Below, piece after piece: positions 25,750 through 34,561 of a stretch of DNA of 64,000 nucleotides (positions are counted from its first letter, which is position 1; each line of letters starts with the position of its first letter). Position numbers and translations under genes: made by a program. Source of the DNA: Oceanimonas smirnovii ATCC BAA-899 (GTDB lineage: Bacteria > Pseudomonadota > Gammaproteobacteria > Enterobacterales > Aeromonadaceae); contig NZ_KB908457.1 in the NCBI RefSeq assembly GCF_000381965.1, forward strand, positions 1-64,000, read 5' to 3'. The notes under the pieces are model-generated. The model saw only the letters and a list, made by a program, of their open reading frames with translations. It was not told the DNA's origin and ran no database searches.

Positions 25750-27643
25750 GGTTCAGCTCGCTTGCTTTAAGAAAGTGGTGCTGCTGGCCCAGCATTTCCT
25801 GATACACCACGGAATAGGCCAGCACGTTCTGTACGTATCCGCGGGTTTCCCGATAGGGAATGTTTTCTACCCATACATCCAGCGGCCGGCTGCCACTGCC
25901 CGAGAGCCAGCGGTCGATGCGGCCGGGGCCGGCGTTGTAGGCGGCAATGGCCGCAATGCGGTTGCCGTTGTAACGGGCCAGCAGTTCACTGAAATAGCTG
26001 GAGCCCAGCTGCACATTAATGCCGGGCACATACACATCGCTGCTGCGCCGGTAGTCACTGATATTGTGCTTGCGGGCAGTTTCTTTGGCGGTGGCCGGCA
26101 TTAACTGCATCAGACCGCCGGCGCCTACCGGTGAGCGGGCTTCTTCATAGAAGGCGCTTTCCTGCCGGGCAATGGCAAACAGAATGGGCTCGTCCAGCTT
26201 CAGCCGGGCCGCCTGCTTGCGAAAAATATCGCGGTAAACAACGGGAAAGCGCAAATCGAGCTGATCCCAGGCCTTGGCGCGAATACTGGCCAGAATGGAC
26301 TTGTCATGCCAGCCCCGTTCCAGTGCCAGTGAACCCAGCGCCAGTTTTTCCTGCTCATCAACCTTGCTCAGCAGGTGATACCACTCGCTGCGGGCCGCCG
26401 ATTTATTGCCCAGCGCCAGCCATTCTTCCACCCGCAGCAGGGCCGGCCAGTTTTTAACGGCGGTGCGCCACTCGGGTGCCGGCGGCGGTGCCTTGCGGTT
26501 AAGCGCATAGGGCCGCTGGCTGCGCTGGGCCGCCAGAAAGCCGTAGTACTCCCGCTCGGCAGCAGCCTTGGCAAAGGCGGTGGCGGCCTGCTCAGGCTTG
26601 CCGGTTTGTTCCAGCGCCCGGCCCCGCCAGTATTGCCAGCGACTGCTGTTTTGCTCCTCGGCAGGAAGACGGTCTATCCAGCCAATCAGGTGCTCCCAGT
26701 CCTGCTCCCAGATAGCCAGCCGGGCGCGCAGCTCAAACAGCGCATCGCTGCCCACCTCGGGCAGACGCGTATCCAGCCAGCGACGATATTCATGAGTGCG
26801 GTTATACATCAGGCGGCGGGCCAGGCTGCGCTCTATTTCGGCCTGCTGAGCACTGCTTAAACCGGGCTTGCGCTTGAAGCCGGAATACAGCTCCATGGTA
26901 AGCGCCGGATCCTTGTCCGCCAGACGGGCCAGCGCCACGGCAATGGCATCACTGTGGCGCTGGCTGCTGCCAAAGCGATCACGTTCAGCCAGCACAGCAG
27001 GATTGTTATCCAGCGCCATTAACAACTCGCCGTCGGGGCCGGCGTTTTTACTTAAAAGACCGGTGAGGTATTTAATCAGCCCGCTCTGGCCGTTTTCATA
27101 GGCCAGCAGCATACGCTGCCAGATTTGCTCGTCGGTCTGACCGCCTTTGGCCTTCCAGATATCAAATAAAGGATCACAGGCATTGGGGCGGGAGCGGCCG
27201 TAATTCCAGAGTTGTTCCGCGCCTTTGAGTGCCTCGGCCTGCTCCCCGGTGGCCCACTTGGCCCGATAGTGAGCACATTGCAACTCTGTGCTGTTGGGCA
27301 GCTCGGGATACAGCGCCAGGAAATCACGCCAGCGCTGCTCCCGGGCCAGACGGAACAGATATTGCCGCTCCAGCCGGTCGGCCAGCTGCGAATCGGGGTA
27401 GCGGTTTATAAAACCGGTGACATCCTGGCTGCTGAGCGAGCTGAGCCTGTCCGCCAGATAGCGGTAATCCAGATAAGGCACCAGCGGATAGTCATTCAAC
27501 CCGGCTCTGAGCTGCCGGTAGTGTTCTGTATTATTCTGCTTTAAGGCCTGCTCTGCCTGACGATACTGCTCCCTGAGCGGCGATGCCTGAGCCGTGACTC
27601 CCAGAGTAAGTAATAAAATGCCGATTCCTGCCCGTTTGAACAC
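25739..27643 (-). CDS. slt: Soluble lytic murein transglycosylase (Slt70)
   Basis: A periplasmic exolytic transglycosylase of 634 residues. The signal peptide is MFKRAGIGILLLTLGVTAQA. A long superhelical U/L region of alpha hairpins spans about 20-450. The C-terminal SLT domain has the catalytic Glu in ARQESAFYEEARSPVGAGG, then LMQLMPATA and the AYNAGPGR motif. It is divergent from raiA (167 bases). It is the second lytic transglycosylase in the window after mltD. Confidence 0.94.
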   Translation of the reverse strand: MFKRAGIGILLLTLGVTAQASPLREQYRQAEQALKQNNTEHYRQLRAGLNDYPLVPYLDYRYLADRLSSLSSQDVTGFINRYPDSQLADRLERQYLFRLAREQRWRDFLALYPELPNSTELQCAHYRAKWATGEQAEALKGAEQLWNYGRSRPNACDPLFDIWKAKGGQTDEQIWQRMLLAYENGQSGLIKYLTGLLSKNAGPDGELLMALDNNPAVLAERDRFGSSQRHSDAIAVALARLADKDPALTMELYSGFKRKPGLSSAQQAEIERSLARRLMYNRTHEYRRWLDTRLPEVGSDALFELRARLAIWEQDWEHLIGWIDRLPAEEQNSSRWQYWRGRALEQTGKPEQAATAFAKAAAEREYYGFLAAQRSQRPYALNRKAPPPAPEWRTAVKNWPALLRVEEWLALGNKSAARSEWYHLLSKVDEQEKLALGSLALERGWHDKSILASIRAKAWDQLDLRFPVVYRDIFRKQAARLKLDEPILFAIARQESAFYEEARSPVGAGGLMQLMPATAKETARKHNISDYRRSSDVYVPGINVQLGSSYFSELLARYNGNRIAAIAAYNAGPGRIDRWLSGSGSRPLDVWVENIPYRETRGYVQNVLAYSVVYQEMLGQQHHFLKASELNHVY

Positions 27644-27810
27644 GCTGCTTGCTCCCGCGACGATATAGTAGTGCTATCGTAAGAAATGGCGGCCTGACTG
27701 CCAATGCTCCAATGGTAATTTATTCGTTAATTGATCCAGCTCACGACAACATATTACCGAAGGAGTAATCTGAAACCGTAAGCAGACGACAACAACCAAG
27801 GGGGTCTTTT

Positions 27811-28155
27811 ATGTCCATTGCCATTTCCAGCCAAGTTATTGACATCACTCCCGCCATCCGTGAACGGATTGAGAGTCGTTTTGAAAAGCTGAACCGGCGT
27901 CAGATTGCATTGATCACACCGCATGTGATGATTCAGAAAGAAGGACTGAATTATCTGGTAGAAGCCAGTGCCGGCGTGCCGGGCGAAACCCTGTTTGCTC
28001 AGGCAGAAGATGAAAACCTGTATGCGGCTATCAACGATCTTGGTCACAAACTGGAACGTCAGCTAACCAAATACGCAGAGAAGCCGCTGGCCCAGCGTGC
28101 CAACGCCGGTCAGCCGGCAGCAGAAGCAGAAGCAGAAGCAGAAAGCGAGGAATAA
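27811..28155 (+). CDS. raiA: Ribosome-associated inhibitor RaiA (HPF/YfiA family)
   Basis: Binds the 30S mRNA channel in stationary phase or cold and blocks translation. It has 114 residues. The beta-alpha-beta-beta-beta-alpha core matches E. coli YfiA (ITPAIRERIESRFEKL, then DLGHKLERQLTKYAE). The acidic C-terminal tail is a run of Ala-Glu repeats encoded by four tandem GCAGAA units (28120-28143). It lies upstream of pheA as in E. coli, and a strong terminator separates the two. Confidence 0.94.
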   Translation: MSIAISSQVIDITPAIRERIESRFEKLNRRQIALITPHVMIQKEGLNYLVEASAGVPGETLFAQAEDENLYAAINDLGHKLERQLTKYAEKPLAQRANAGQPAAEAEAEAESEE

Positions 28156-28213
28156 CCGGGTTTTCCAGAAATCACTTGCCTCTGGCACCACTTTTCAGTA
28201 TGTATATATCAAC

Positions 28214-28243
28214 AGGCCTCCCTCCCACCGGGAGGCCTTTTTT
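28214..28243 (+). terminator. Terminator between raiA and pheA
   Basis: The stem AGGCCTCCC (28214-28222) and GGGAGGCCT (28230-28238) with T-run 28238-28243 could end raiA or act as an attenuator for pheA. No phenylalanine-rich leader peptide is visible upstream of it. Confidence 0.8.
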
Positions 28244-28278
28244 ATGTGTGCATGCCGGTGAGGAAGGAAGCCCTATTC

Positions 28279-30156
28279 ATGAAGTTGGACGACATTAGAA
28301 GCAAGATCACTAACCTGGACCGAGAGCTGCTGAACCTGCTGGCTCAACGCAAGGCCCTTAGCCTGGACGTGGCCCGCGCCAAGCTGGAAAATCCCCGCCC
28401 CATTCGCGATCAGGAGCGGGAGCAGGCGCTGCTGGTGAGGCTGGTGGAACAGGGTCGTCAGCTGGGGCTGGATGCTCACTTTGTTACCCGCATTTTTCAC
28501 ACCGTTATTGAAGATTCGGTACTGTCACAACAGGCACTGCTGCAGGACCTGCTCAACCCGCAGGACGAAGTGCCCGCTATCAGCGTGGCCTTTCTGGGGC
28601 TTAAGGGCTCCTATTCCAATATGGCGGCGCGCAAATATCTGTCGCGCTTTCAGGCCCCTCTGATAGAGCATAACTGCGAGACCTTTCAGCAGATATTTGA
28701 AACCGTGGAGTCAGGCCGGGCGCAATATGGCATTTTGCCGATAGAAAATACCAGCTCCGGTGCCATTAACGATGTGTTCGATTTAATGCAGCACACCAGT
28801 CTGTCGATTGTGGGTGAGCTGACCCAGCCTATAGAGCATTGTCTGCTGGTGGCCACCGACACCAGTGTGGAGCAAATCACCACGCTTTATACTCACTCTC
28901 AGCCTTACCAGCAGTGCTCCCAGTATTTAAGCCGGCTGGGCGAGCTGGAGGTGAAGTTCTGCGCGGCATCATCCAACGCCATGGAGCAGGTAGCCAGACT
29001 GAAGCGTGCGGACGTGGCAGCCCTGGGCAGTGCCGACGGCGGCGAGCTGCATGGTCTGACACCACTGGTGGAAGGCCTGGCCAACCAGAAGCAGAACATG
29101 ACCCGCTTTATTGTGGTGGCACGCAAACCCATTGAAGTCGCAGAGCAAATTCCGGCCAAAACCAGCTTTATCATGTCGACCGGCCAGCAAAGCGGTGCCC
29201 TGGTAGAAGCCCTGCTGGTGCTGCGCAACCACGGCATTACCATGACCCGGCTGGAGTCGCGCCCCATTATCGGCAATCCCTGGGAAGAGATGTTTTATGT
29301 GGATGTGGCTGCCAATGTAAATAGTGCCGATATGCAGGCTGCCATGAAAGAGCTGGGCCGCATCACTCGTTTTATCAAGGTGCTGGGCTGTTACCCCAGT
29401 GCCGAGGTGGCTCCCACTCGTATTCCTGCCCGCCTGCTGAACAAGAGCAAAAGCGCCGGCCAGAGCGACGAGCCGGTACGTTATAGCCGTCATTACAAGG
29501 CAAACAACACTCAGGTACAGATTGGTCCTTTTATGCTGGGCGACGACGAGCCGCTGCTGATTGCCGAGCTGGCCGGCTGGCCCGGTACCGAGCGGCTGGA
29601 TGAGCTGGCCCGCAGCATCAAGGAGCAGGGCGGCCAGGTGCTGGCGGTGGATTGCTTCAGTGATGTGAGTGCCGAGCAGGGTTTGAAGCGCCTGCAGCAG
29701 TTGCATGCCAGTGCCGACCGCTTTGATCTGGCAGCCATGACCAGGGTGACCAGTGCCGAACAGGTGCACAGAGCCGCTGAACAGGTGGATCTGCTGCTGC
29801 TGGATACCAGTGCCGCCGGCAATGAAGCATTGTTAAATGCCGCGGGCCGCTGTACCCGGCCCTTGCTACTGGAGCTGAGTGAAGAGCCCGGGCAAAGTTT
29901 ACGGTTGGCTCAGCATATTCTGCAGCAAGGCAACCAGCAGCTTGCTCTGCTGGATACGCAGGCCTTACCGCTGGCCCGCCTGCTGGAACTGAGCGGCCAG
30001 ACCCACCTGCCGCTGGTCAGCCGCTTAAACGGAGATGCCGCCACTCTGCCTCGCCTGGCAGAAGCGTTAAGCGCCACCGGTGTCAGTGGTTTTGCGCTGC
30101 CGGTAACCGGCAATGACCGGGCCCTGGAGCAGCTGGCCCAGAGTTTGTACCGGTAA
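28279..30156 (+). CDS. pheA: Bifunctional chorismate mutase / prephenate dehydratase with extra DAHP-synthase-like C-terminal domain
   Basis: Makes phenylpyruvate from chorismate. It has 625 residues against about 386 in E. coli. The AroQ chorismate mutase spans 1-90 (LDRELLNLLAQRKALSLDVA). Prephenate dehydratase spans about 105-285 (VAFLGLKGSYSN and the catalytic NMTRF). The ACT domain spans about 293-375 with the Phe-binding motifs GALV and ESRP intact, so feedback inhibition is likely. Residues about 400-625 are extra. By eye they align with class I DAHP synthase, from RYSRHYKANNTQVQIG to the final barrel strands, but the GPCS, KPRTS and DPSH motifs are missing. I use the ATG at 28279, with GAGGAAGGA upstream. 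The mutase and dehydratase calls are firm. The function of the C-terminal part is inference. Confidence 0.95.
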   Translation: MKLDDIRSKITNLDRELLNLLAQRKALSLDVARAKLENPRPIRDQEREQALLVRLVEQGRQLGLDAHFVTRIFHTVIEDSVLSQQALLQDLLNPQDEVPAISVAFLGLKGSYSNMAARKYLSRFQAPLIEHNCETFQQIFETVESGRAQYGILPIENTSSGAINDVFDLMQHTSLSIVGELTQPIEHCLLVATDTSVEQITTLYTHSQPYQQCSQYLSRLGELEVKFCAASSNAMEQVARLKRADVAALGSADGGELHGLTPLVEGLANQKQNMTRFIVVARKPIEVAEQIPAKTSFIMSTGQQSGALVEALLVLRNHGITMTRLESRPIIGNPWEEMFYVDVAANVNSADMQAAMKELGRITRFIKVLGCYPSAEVAPTRIPARLLNKSKSAGQSDEPVRYSRHYKANNTQVQIGPFMLGDDEPLLIAELAGWPGTERLDELARSIKEQGGQVLAVDCFSDVSAEQGLKRLQQLHASADRFDLAAMTRVTSAEQVHRAAEQVDLLLLDTSAAGNEALLNAAGRCTRPLLLELSEEPGQSLRLAQHILQQGNQQLALLDTQALPLARLLELSGQTHLPLVSRLNGDAATLPRLAEALSATGVSGFALPVTGNDRALEQLAQSLYR

Positions 30157-30159
30157 CCC

Positions 30160-31485
30160 CTATTCCCCACTCCCTGTACCCTCGGGTTCAGCGCTGTATT
30201 CAATTTTCCAGCCGGGCTGGTGGGGGTTGGCGGCATATTCCTCGCAGATAAATAACCCGAGAGCGGCGACCAGCCGCTCACCGTGCATCAACAAGGGGAT
30301 CCGCCCTCGCTGCCAGGGCGGTATGCCATATTCCTGCCAGAGTTTTTTCAGCGGCCGCGAGCCGTGCCGCCCTACCGGCTGCCCCCGCAGGCCAGTGATC
30401 CCAAAGGCAATATGCAGCTGCTCCGGTGCCATTGTGATATCGGCACCTGCTGTTACCGGCTGCAACTGCAGCCGGCCCACGGCCAGCTCATTCCAGCATC
30501 CGGGCTTGATGGTATTCAGAGCCATTGGTTCGCTTTCCCGTGCTGTTACATACAAATGGCCCTGATAGCGGCGCAGCTTGACGCCTTTAATCTCAAGCAC
30601 AGGGGTTGCATCTTCAGCGGCAAGTGCCAGTTCATTCCAGGCCACCGCCAGCTGGCTGTGACTTAAATGCAGCCCTCGCTCACTCAGCCAATGGCGCAGC
30701 GCATTATTACGTCTGGCCAGAGTAAAAGACCGCAAATCAGTCACACTCAAGCCACCGGCACTATTAACCAGCCCGATCAAATCCTGCCGGGCCAGATCCT
30801 GTGCCAGCTCCAGCTGCTCAGCACAGAGCGCTGCACTGCGGCTGACGGTGCGTGCAAAGGCCGGCCATTGCGTCAGCAGCCGCGGCAATATTTCATTGCG
30901 CAGAAAGTTGCGATCAAAGCGGTTATCGGCATTGGACGGGTCCTCCACCCAGTTCAACCCCTGCTCGGCAGCAAACCGCTCAAGCTCGGCACGGGAAAGA
31001 TGCAGCAAAGGCCGTAACTGCACGCCCCTGCCCAACGGTTTATGCTCCGGCATGGCAGCCAGACCGGCAATACCTGCCCCCCGCTTCAGGGCCAGCAGCA
31101 GGGTCTCGGCCTGATCATCCAGATGATGGCCGGTCAGCAGTGCCGCTCCTGCCGGCAGCTCAGCGGCAAGAGCGGCATAACGGGCATGGCGGGCAGCGGC
31201 CTCAAGGCTTACCCGCGGACCGGTTGCCACGGTGACGGTTAACACCCGGCATTCCACCCCCAGACTGGCCGCCACTTGCCGACAGTGCGCCGGCCAGGCA
31301 TCGGCGGCGGCCTGCAGACCATGATGAACATGCAGGGCGGTCAGCTCACGGCCCTGCTCTCTGGCAAAGCGCGCCGCCAGCGCCAGCAGCACCGTAGAGT
31401 CCAGCCCCCCACTGAAGCCGACATAAAGTGGCCCGTTCGGGTACAGATCCTTGAGGCATTGGTAAACATGATGATATTCGTTCAT
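30160..31485 (-). CDS. tilS: tRNA(Ile)-lysidine synthetase
   Basis: Converts C34 of tRNA-Ile(CAU) to lysidine, changing both codon reading and charging. It has 441 residues. The N-type ATP-pyrophosphatase P-loop FSGGLDSTVLL lies at about 24-34. HHLDDQAETLLLALKRGAG and LRNEILPRL follow, then the C-terminal substrate-binding domains. Its ATG overlaps the stop of the upstream cyclase gene (ATGA). The last residues (EGTGSGE) are encoded by a C/G-rich repeat-like sequence that fills the 3-base gap to pheA. Confidence 0.94.
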   Translation of the reverse strand: MNEYHHVYQCLKDLYPNGPLYVGFSGGLDSTVLLALAARFAREQGRELTALHVHHGLQAAADAWPAHCRQVAASLGVECRVLTVTVATGPRVSLEAAARHARYAALAAELPAGAALLTGHHLDDQAETLLLALKRGAGIAGLAAMPEHKPLGRGVQLRPLLHLSRAELERFAAEQGLNWVEDPSNADNRFDRNFLRNEILPRLLTQWPAFARTVSRSAALCAEQLELAQDLARQDLIGLVNSAGGLSVTDLRSFTLARRNNALRHWLSERGLHLSHSQLAVAWNELALAAEDATPVLEIKGVKLRRYQGHLYVTARESEPMALNTIKPGCWNELAVGRLQLQPVTAGADITMAPEQLHIAFGITGLRGQPVGRHGSRPLKKLWQEYGIPPWQRGRIPLLMHGERLVAALGLFICEEYAANPHQPGWKIEYSAEPEGTGSGE

Positions 31486-34367
31486 GAAGCAGCTTCTACC
31501 CGGTTACGACCGTTATTTTTGGCTCGATAAAGCGCCTGATCGGCTTTGGCCAACAGCCGGTCAGCACTTTCAGTGGCAAACGCCTCAGCCACTCCCAGCG
31601 AAATAGTCAGACTTAAGCCCTCGGCAATGGCACTGCAGTCAAAATCCGCCACCCGCTGCCGAATACGCTCACAGACCGCCATGGCATCATGCAGCCGGGT
31701 ATCGGGAAACAACAGAGTAAACTCCTCGCCCCCCCAGCGTGCCACATAGTCCTGCTCACGCACCTGTGTACTCAGGATTCGGGCCAGCGTTTTAATGGCT
31801 TCATCACCCACACTGTGGGACCACTGGTCATTAACCCGCTTAAAGTGATCAATATCAACAACCGCCAGGCAAAACCCTTGGTTTTTATCACTAAAACGCT
31901 GCCAGGCCTGAGCCAGCCAGTCATCAAAGGCCCGCCGGTTAGCAAGGCCGGTCAGCTGATCTTCCCGCGCCTGACGTTCAAAGTTCTGGGTTTGCTGTTG
32001 CAGCGCTTCGGTTTTTTCATGCACCAGCCGCCGCAGGGTAGCGGCATTATGTTTAAGCATTCGCAGGCGCAGCTGAAATATTCCCCACAGCAGTATCAGT
32101 CCGGCCACCGCCAACATTGCCCAGAATAGCGGACGCTGCCAGAAAAAAGGCGCAATATTGAAGCTCAGACTGGCCTGTCGGTCACTCCAGCGACTGTAAG
32201 GATAAGCGGCTGCCACCTGCAGACGATAGTTACCCGGAGCCAGATTAGTGTATTCTGCCAGACTCTGATCTCCCCGCTCTACCCACTCCTTGTCAAAGCC
32301 TTTCAGCCGGGTGCGATAGCGGATCCGCTCAGGCATCACATACCCCAGACCGGCAAACCCGATTTGTATACGCTCACTACCGGCAGGCAGTTTCAACGGT
32401 GTATCTGGCACCACAGGTTGGCCATTCACGGTGACCTGTTCCAGCACCACCGGCAGATTATTTTGAACAAGCTCAGCCAGACGCTCGGGCTGTACCCGCG
32501 CCACTCCCATGGCAGTGGCTACCCATATACTGCCATCAGCAGCCAGCGTTGCTGAAGGGCCTGAGCCGCCATTGGCCTGGCTGCTGGCCATACCGTCACC
32601 TTCACCAAAGAGTTCAAACGCAATGGCAGCCAGCTCACCATCTGCAGCCTGATGGGCCTGCTGCAAATCCAGCCGCAGTATACCGCGATTGGTCGTCACC
32701 CAGATCCCGCCATGATAATCCGCTACCGGCTGAAACATTTTTTCAATGGGCAGACCATGGGGCCGGCCTACCATCGACAGGCTGCTGTCAGTGTAACGGT
32801 AACGCAGCAAGCCACGATCCGTCGCAATCCACACCGCATCACTGCCCGGCTGCTGATAAAAACCAAAGGCATATTCGGCATTTTCCTGGCTGTGCAGATC
32901 CAGAGTACGAATCCGGGATGGATTCCCTTGCTCAATAATGGCTGCCCCTACCCCGGTTCCTACCCAGATATCATTGTTTTCCGCCTGATGCAGCGCCATC
33001 ACAAATTCGCCAGGCAGGCCGTCCTGCTTGCCGTAGGTTAATACCCGGCCCTGATGCACCCGGCTCAGTCCTTCCGCGGTGCCCGCCCACAGACTGCCAT
33101 CCCGTGCGGGTAATATGGCGCGAACCTCATTGGCACTAAGACCCTGCTCCCGGTCGATAATAACCGGCTGCTGTCCGGGTTTGAGTCCGACCAGACCATG
33201 GGTATAGGTACCCAACCAGAGAATATCCCCCTGACGGGCCAGACTAAGAATGGACGGCGTCTTGCCATCCGGCAGTAAGACCGGAACGGTTCGGGTGCCG
33301 TCAGCATCAATCACGCTCAGGCCGTTGCTGGTGCCTGCCCATACCTGGCCGTTATCGTCGGCCAACACAGAACGCACATAGTTACCTGCCAGCCCCTGCT
33401 CCTGAGTAAAGCTGGTAAAAGGGGCATCACGAAGGCGCAGCAAACCACCATTGGTGCCCACCCAGATATTACCTTCGGTATCCTGCAACAACGACAGCAC
33501 ACGGTTATCGGGCAGTCCCTGCTCCATGCCAAGCCGCTCCAGCCCCAAACTGCCCAGCCGCGCCAGCCCGCGATCCGTGGTGCCAATCCAGAGCGCCCCG
33601 TCCCTGTCCTGCAACAAGCTGCTGATGGCCTCTTCGGCAAGCTGCGGGTGCATCAATTCAAAGTGATGATCTTTGCTGCCATAGAGCCCTTGAGCCGAGC
33701 CTACCAGTAATTGTTCTTCCTGGGTTTGCAGCAGCGCCAGCACAGGAGCGGCGGGAATATGCCGGTTTACACTGATGATATTATTGGGACCAATAACCGC
33801 CAGGCCACGGGACGTACCCGCCCAGATCCGCCCGTCACTTGTCTGCAGCAGCCGGTATACCGCCAGCCCGGGCAGGCCCTGTTGCACAGAGAAGTGATGC
33901 TGTTCACCTTGAGCGTCGCGCATATAGATGCCGTCCCCTTCGGTGGCAAACCACAGCCGGCCGCGATTATCACGTAACACATGGTTTACCATGGCTGGCA
34001 GGTGCTGCTGAGGAAACCAACGAGGATGCTGATAGCGGCTGAAACCGCCTCGGGCACCGACTACCAGCAGGCCGTCATCGTCCAGCGTAAGGCCACGAAT
34101 ACCCGAGTCAGGCAGACCGGTTTGCTCACCACGCACAAAAGTATGAAATCCCCGCCCGTTGTAGCGGGATATTCCTTCCCAGGTGGCAAACCAGAGGTAG
34201 CCTTCGGGCGTTTGCGCCATGCTGTTGATGCTGTTGTGAGGCAGACCGTTACGGGTATTCCAGCTGTCCTGGTAAAAGTTCTTCAGTGGCGACTGGGCAG
34301 CCGCGGGGGGCAGTGCGATGAGCAGCCAGCAAAAGCCGGCAAGCAGCTGCAGGTGACGGAGGTTCAT
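31482..34367 (-). CDS. Diguanylate cyclase with periplasmic two-component-type beta-propeller sensor
   Basis: A 961-residue membrane sensor predicted to make cyclic di-GMP. It has a signal peptide (LPPAAAQ), about a dozen propeller blades of the type DGSLWAGTAEGLSR (roughly 25-650), and a YYY domain (about 680-755, ending APGNYRLQVAAAYPY). A membrane helix near 765-785 (LFWAMLAVAGLILLWG) and a short coiled coil precede the GGDEF domain (about 830-955). The active-site loop is GGEEF, and the product-inhibition I-site RxxD (REQD) lies five residues before it. The ligand is unknown; related propellers bind glycans or other extracytoplasmic signals. The stop overlaps the tilS start. Confidence 0.92.
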   Translation of the reverse strand: MNLRHLQLLAGFCWLLIALPPAAAQSPLKNFYQDSWNTRNGLPHNSINSMAQTPEGYLWFATWEGISRYNGRGFHTFVRGEQTGLPDSGIRGLTLDDDGLLVVGARGGFSRYQHPRWFPQQHLPAMVNHVLRDNRGRLWFATEGDGIYMRDAQGEQHHFSVQQGLPGLAVYRLLQTSDGRIWAGTSRGLAVIGPNNIISVNRHIPAAPVLALLQTQEEQLLVGSAQGLYGSKDHHFELMHPQLAEEAISSLLQDRDGALWIGTTDRGLARLGSLGLERLGMEQGLPDNRVLSLLQDTEGNIWVGTNGGLLRLRDAPFTSFTQEQGLAGNYVRSVLADDNGQVWAGTSNGLSVIDADGTRTVPVLLPDGKTPSILSLARQGDILWLGTYTHGLVGLKPGQQPVIIDREQGLSANEVRAILPARDGSLWAGTAEGLSRVHQGRVLTYGKQDGLPGEFVMALHQAENNDIWVGTGVGAAIIEQGNPSRIRTLDLHSQENAEYAFGFYQQPGSDAVWIATDRGLLRYRYTDSSLSMVGRPHGLPIEKMFQPVADYHGGIWVTTNRGILRLDLQQAHQAADGELAAIAFELFGEGDGMASSQANGGSGPSATLAADGSIWVATAMGVARVQPERLAELVQNNLPVVLEQVTVNGQPVVPDTPLKLPAGSERIQIGFAGLGYVMPERIRYRTRLKGFDKEWVERGDQSLAEYTNLAPGNYRLQVAAAYPYSRWSDRQASLSFNIAPFFWQRPLFWAMLAVAGLILLWGIFQLRLRMLKHNAATLRRLVHEKTEALQQQTQNFERQAREDQLTGLANRRAFDDWLAQAWQRFSDKNQGFCLAVVDIDHFKRVNDQWSHSVGDEAIKTLARILSTQVREQDYVARWGGEEFTLLFPDTRLHDAMAVCERIRQRVADFDCSAIAEGLSLTISLGVAEAFATESADRLLAKADQALYRAKNNGRNRVEAAS

Positions 34368-34480
34368 GTAAACATTCCCTGTTAATTGGTTCCGTTCTTA
34401 GCCGGAATATAACAGTTTTGGCCGGAGTTTACTGTGGGTGCGCCTCTTTGAGGAGCTGAGAGCTGGGAGCTGAAAGTCGG

Positions 34481-34524
34481 AAGTAACAGCCAGGTTGGGA
34501 CAAGTCCCAACCTGGCTGTTACTT
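34481..34524. repeat. Long perfect palindrome upstream of the cyclase gene, copy 2 of the GTTGGGAC repeat
   Basis: A 21-base arm (34481-34501, beginning AAGTAACAGCC) is repeated as its exact complement at 34504-34524, with only AA between. The centre GGTTGGGACAAGTCCCAACC is shared with 334-352. Just upstream is a G-rich run of GAGCTG repeats (34453-34472). The element lies in the 194-base gap between accA's end and the cyclase start, so it could end accA transcripts. No T-run follows. Confidence 0.75.
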
Positions 34525-34561
34525 ATCGCTTAAAGCTGACAGCTCCCGGCAAAGCCGGGGT

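Noticed and set aside
28180-28278. Possible pheL-type leader peptide (ATG at about 28200)
   Set aside because: The frame contains at most one Phe codon and runs through the terminator stem without a leader-like pattern.
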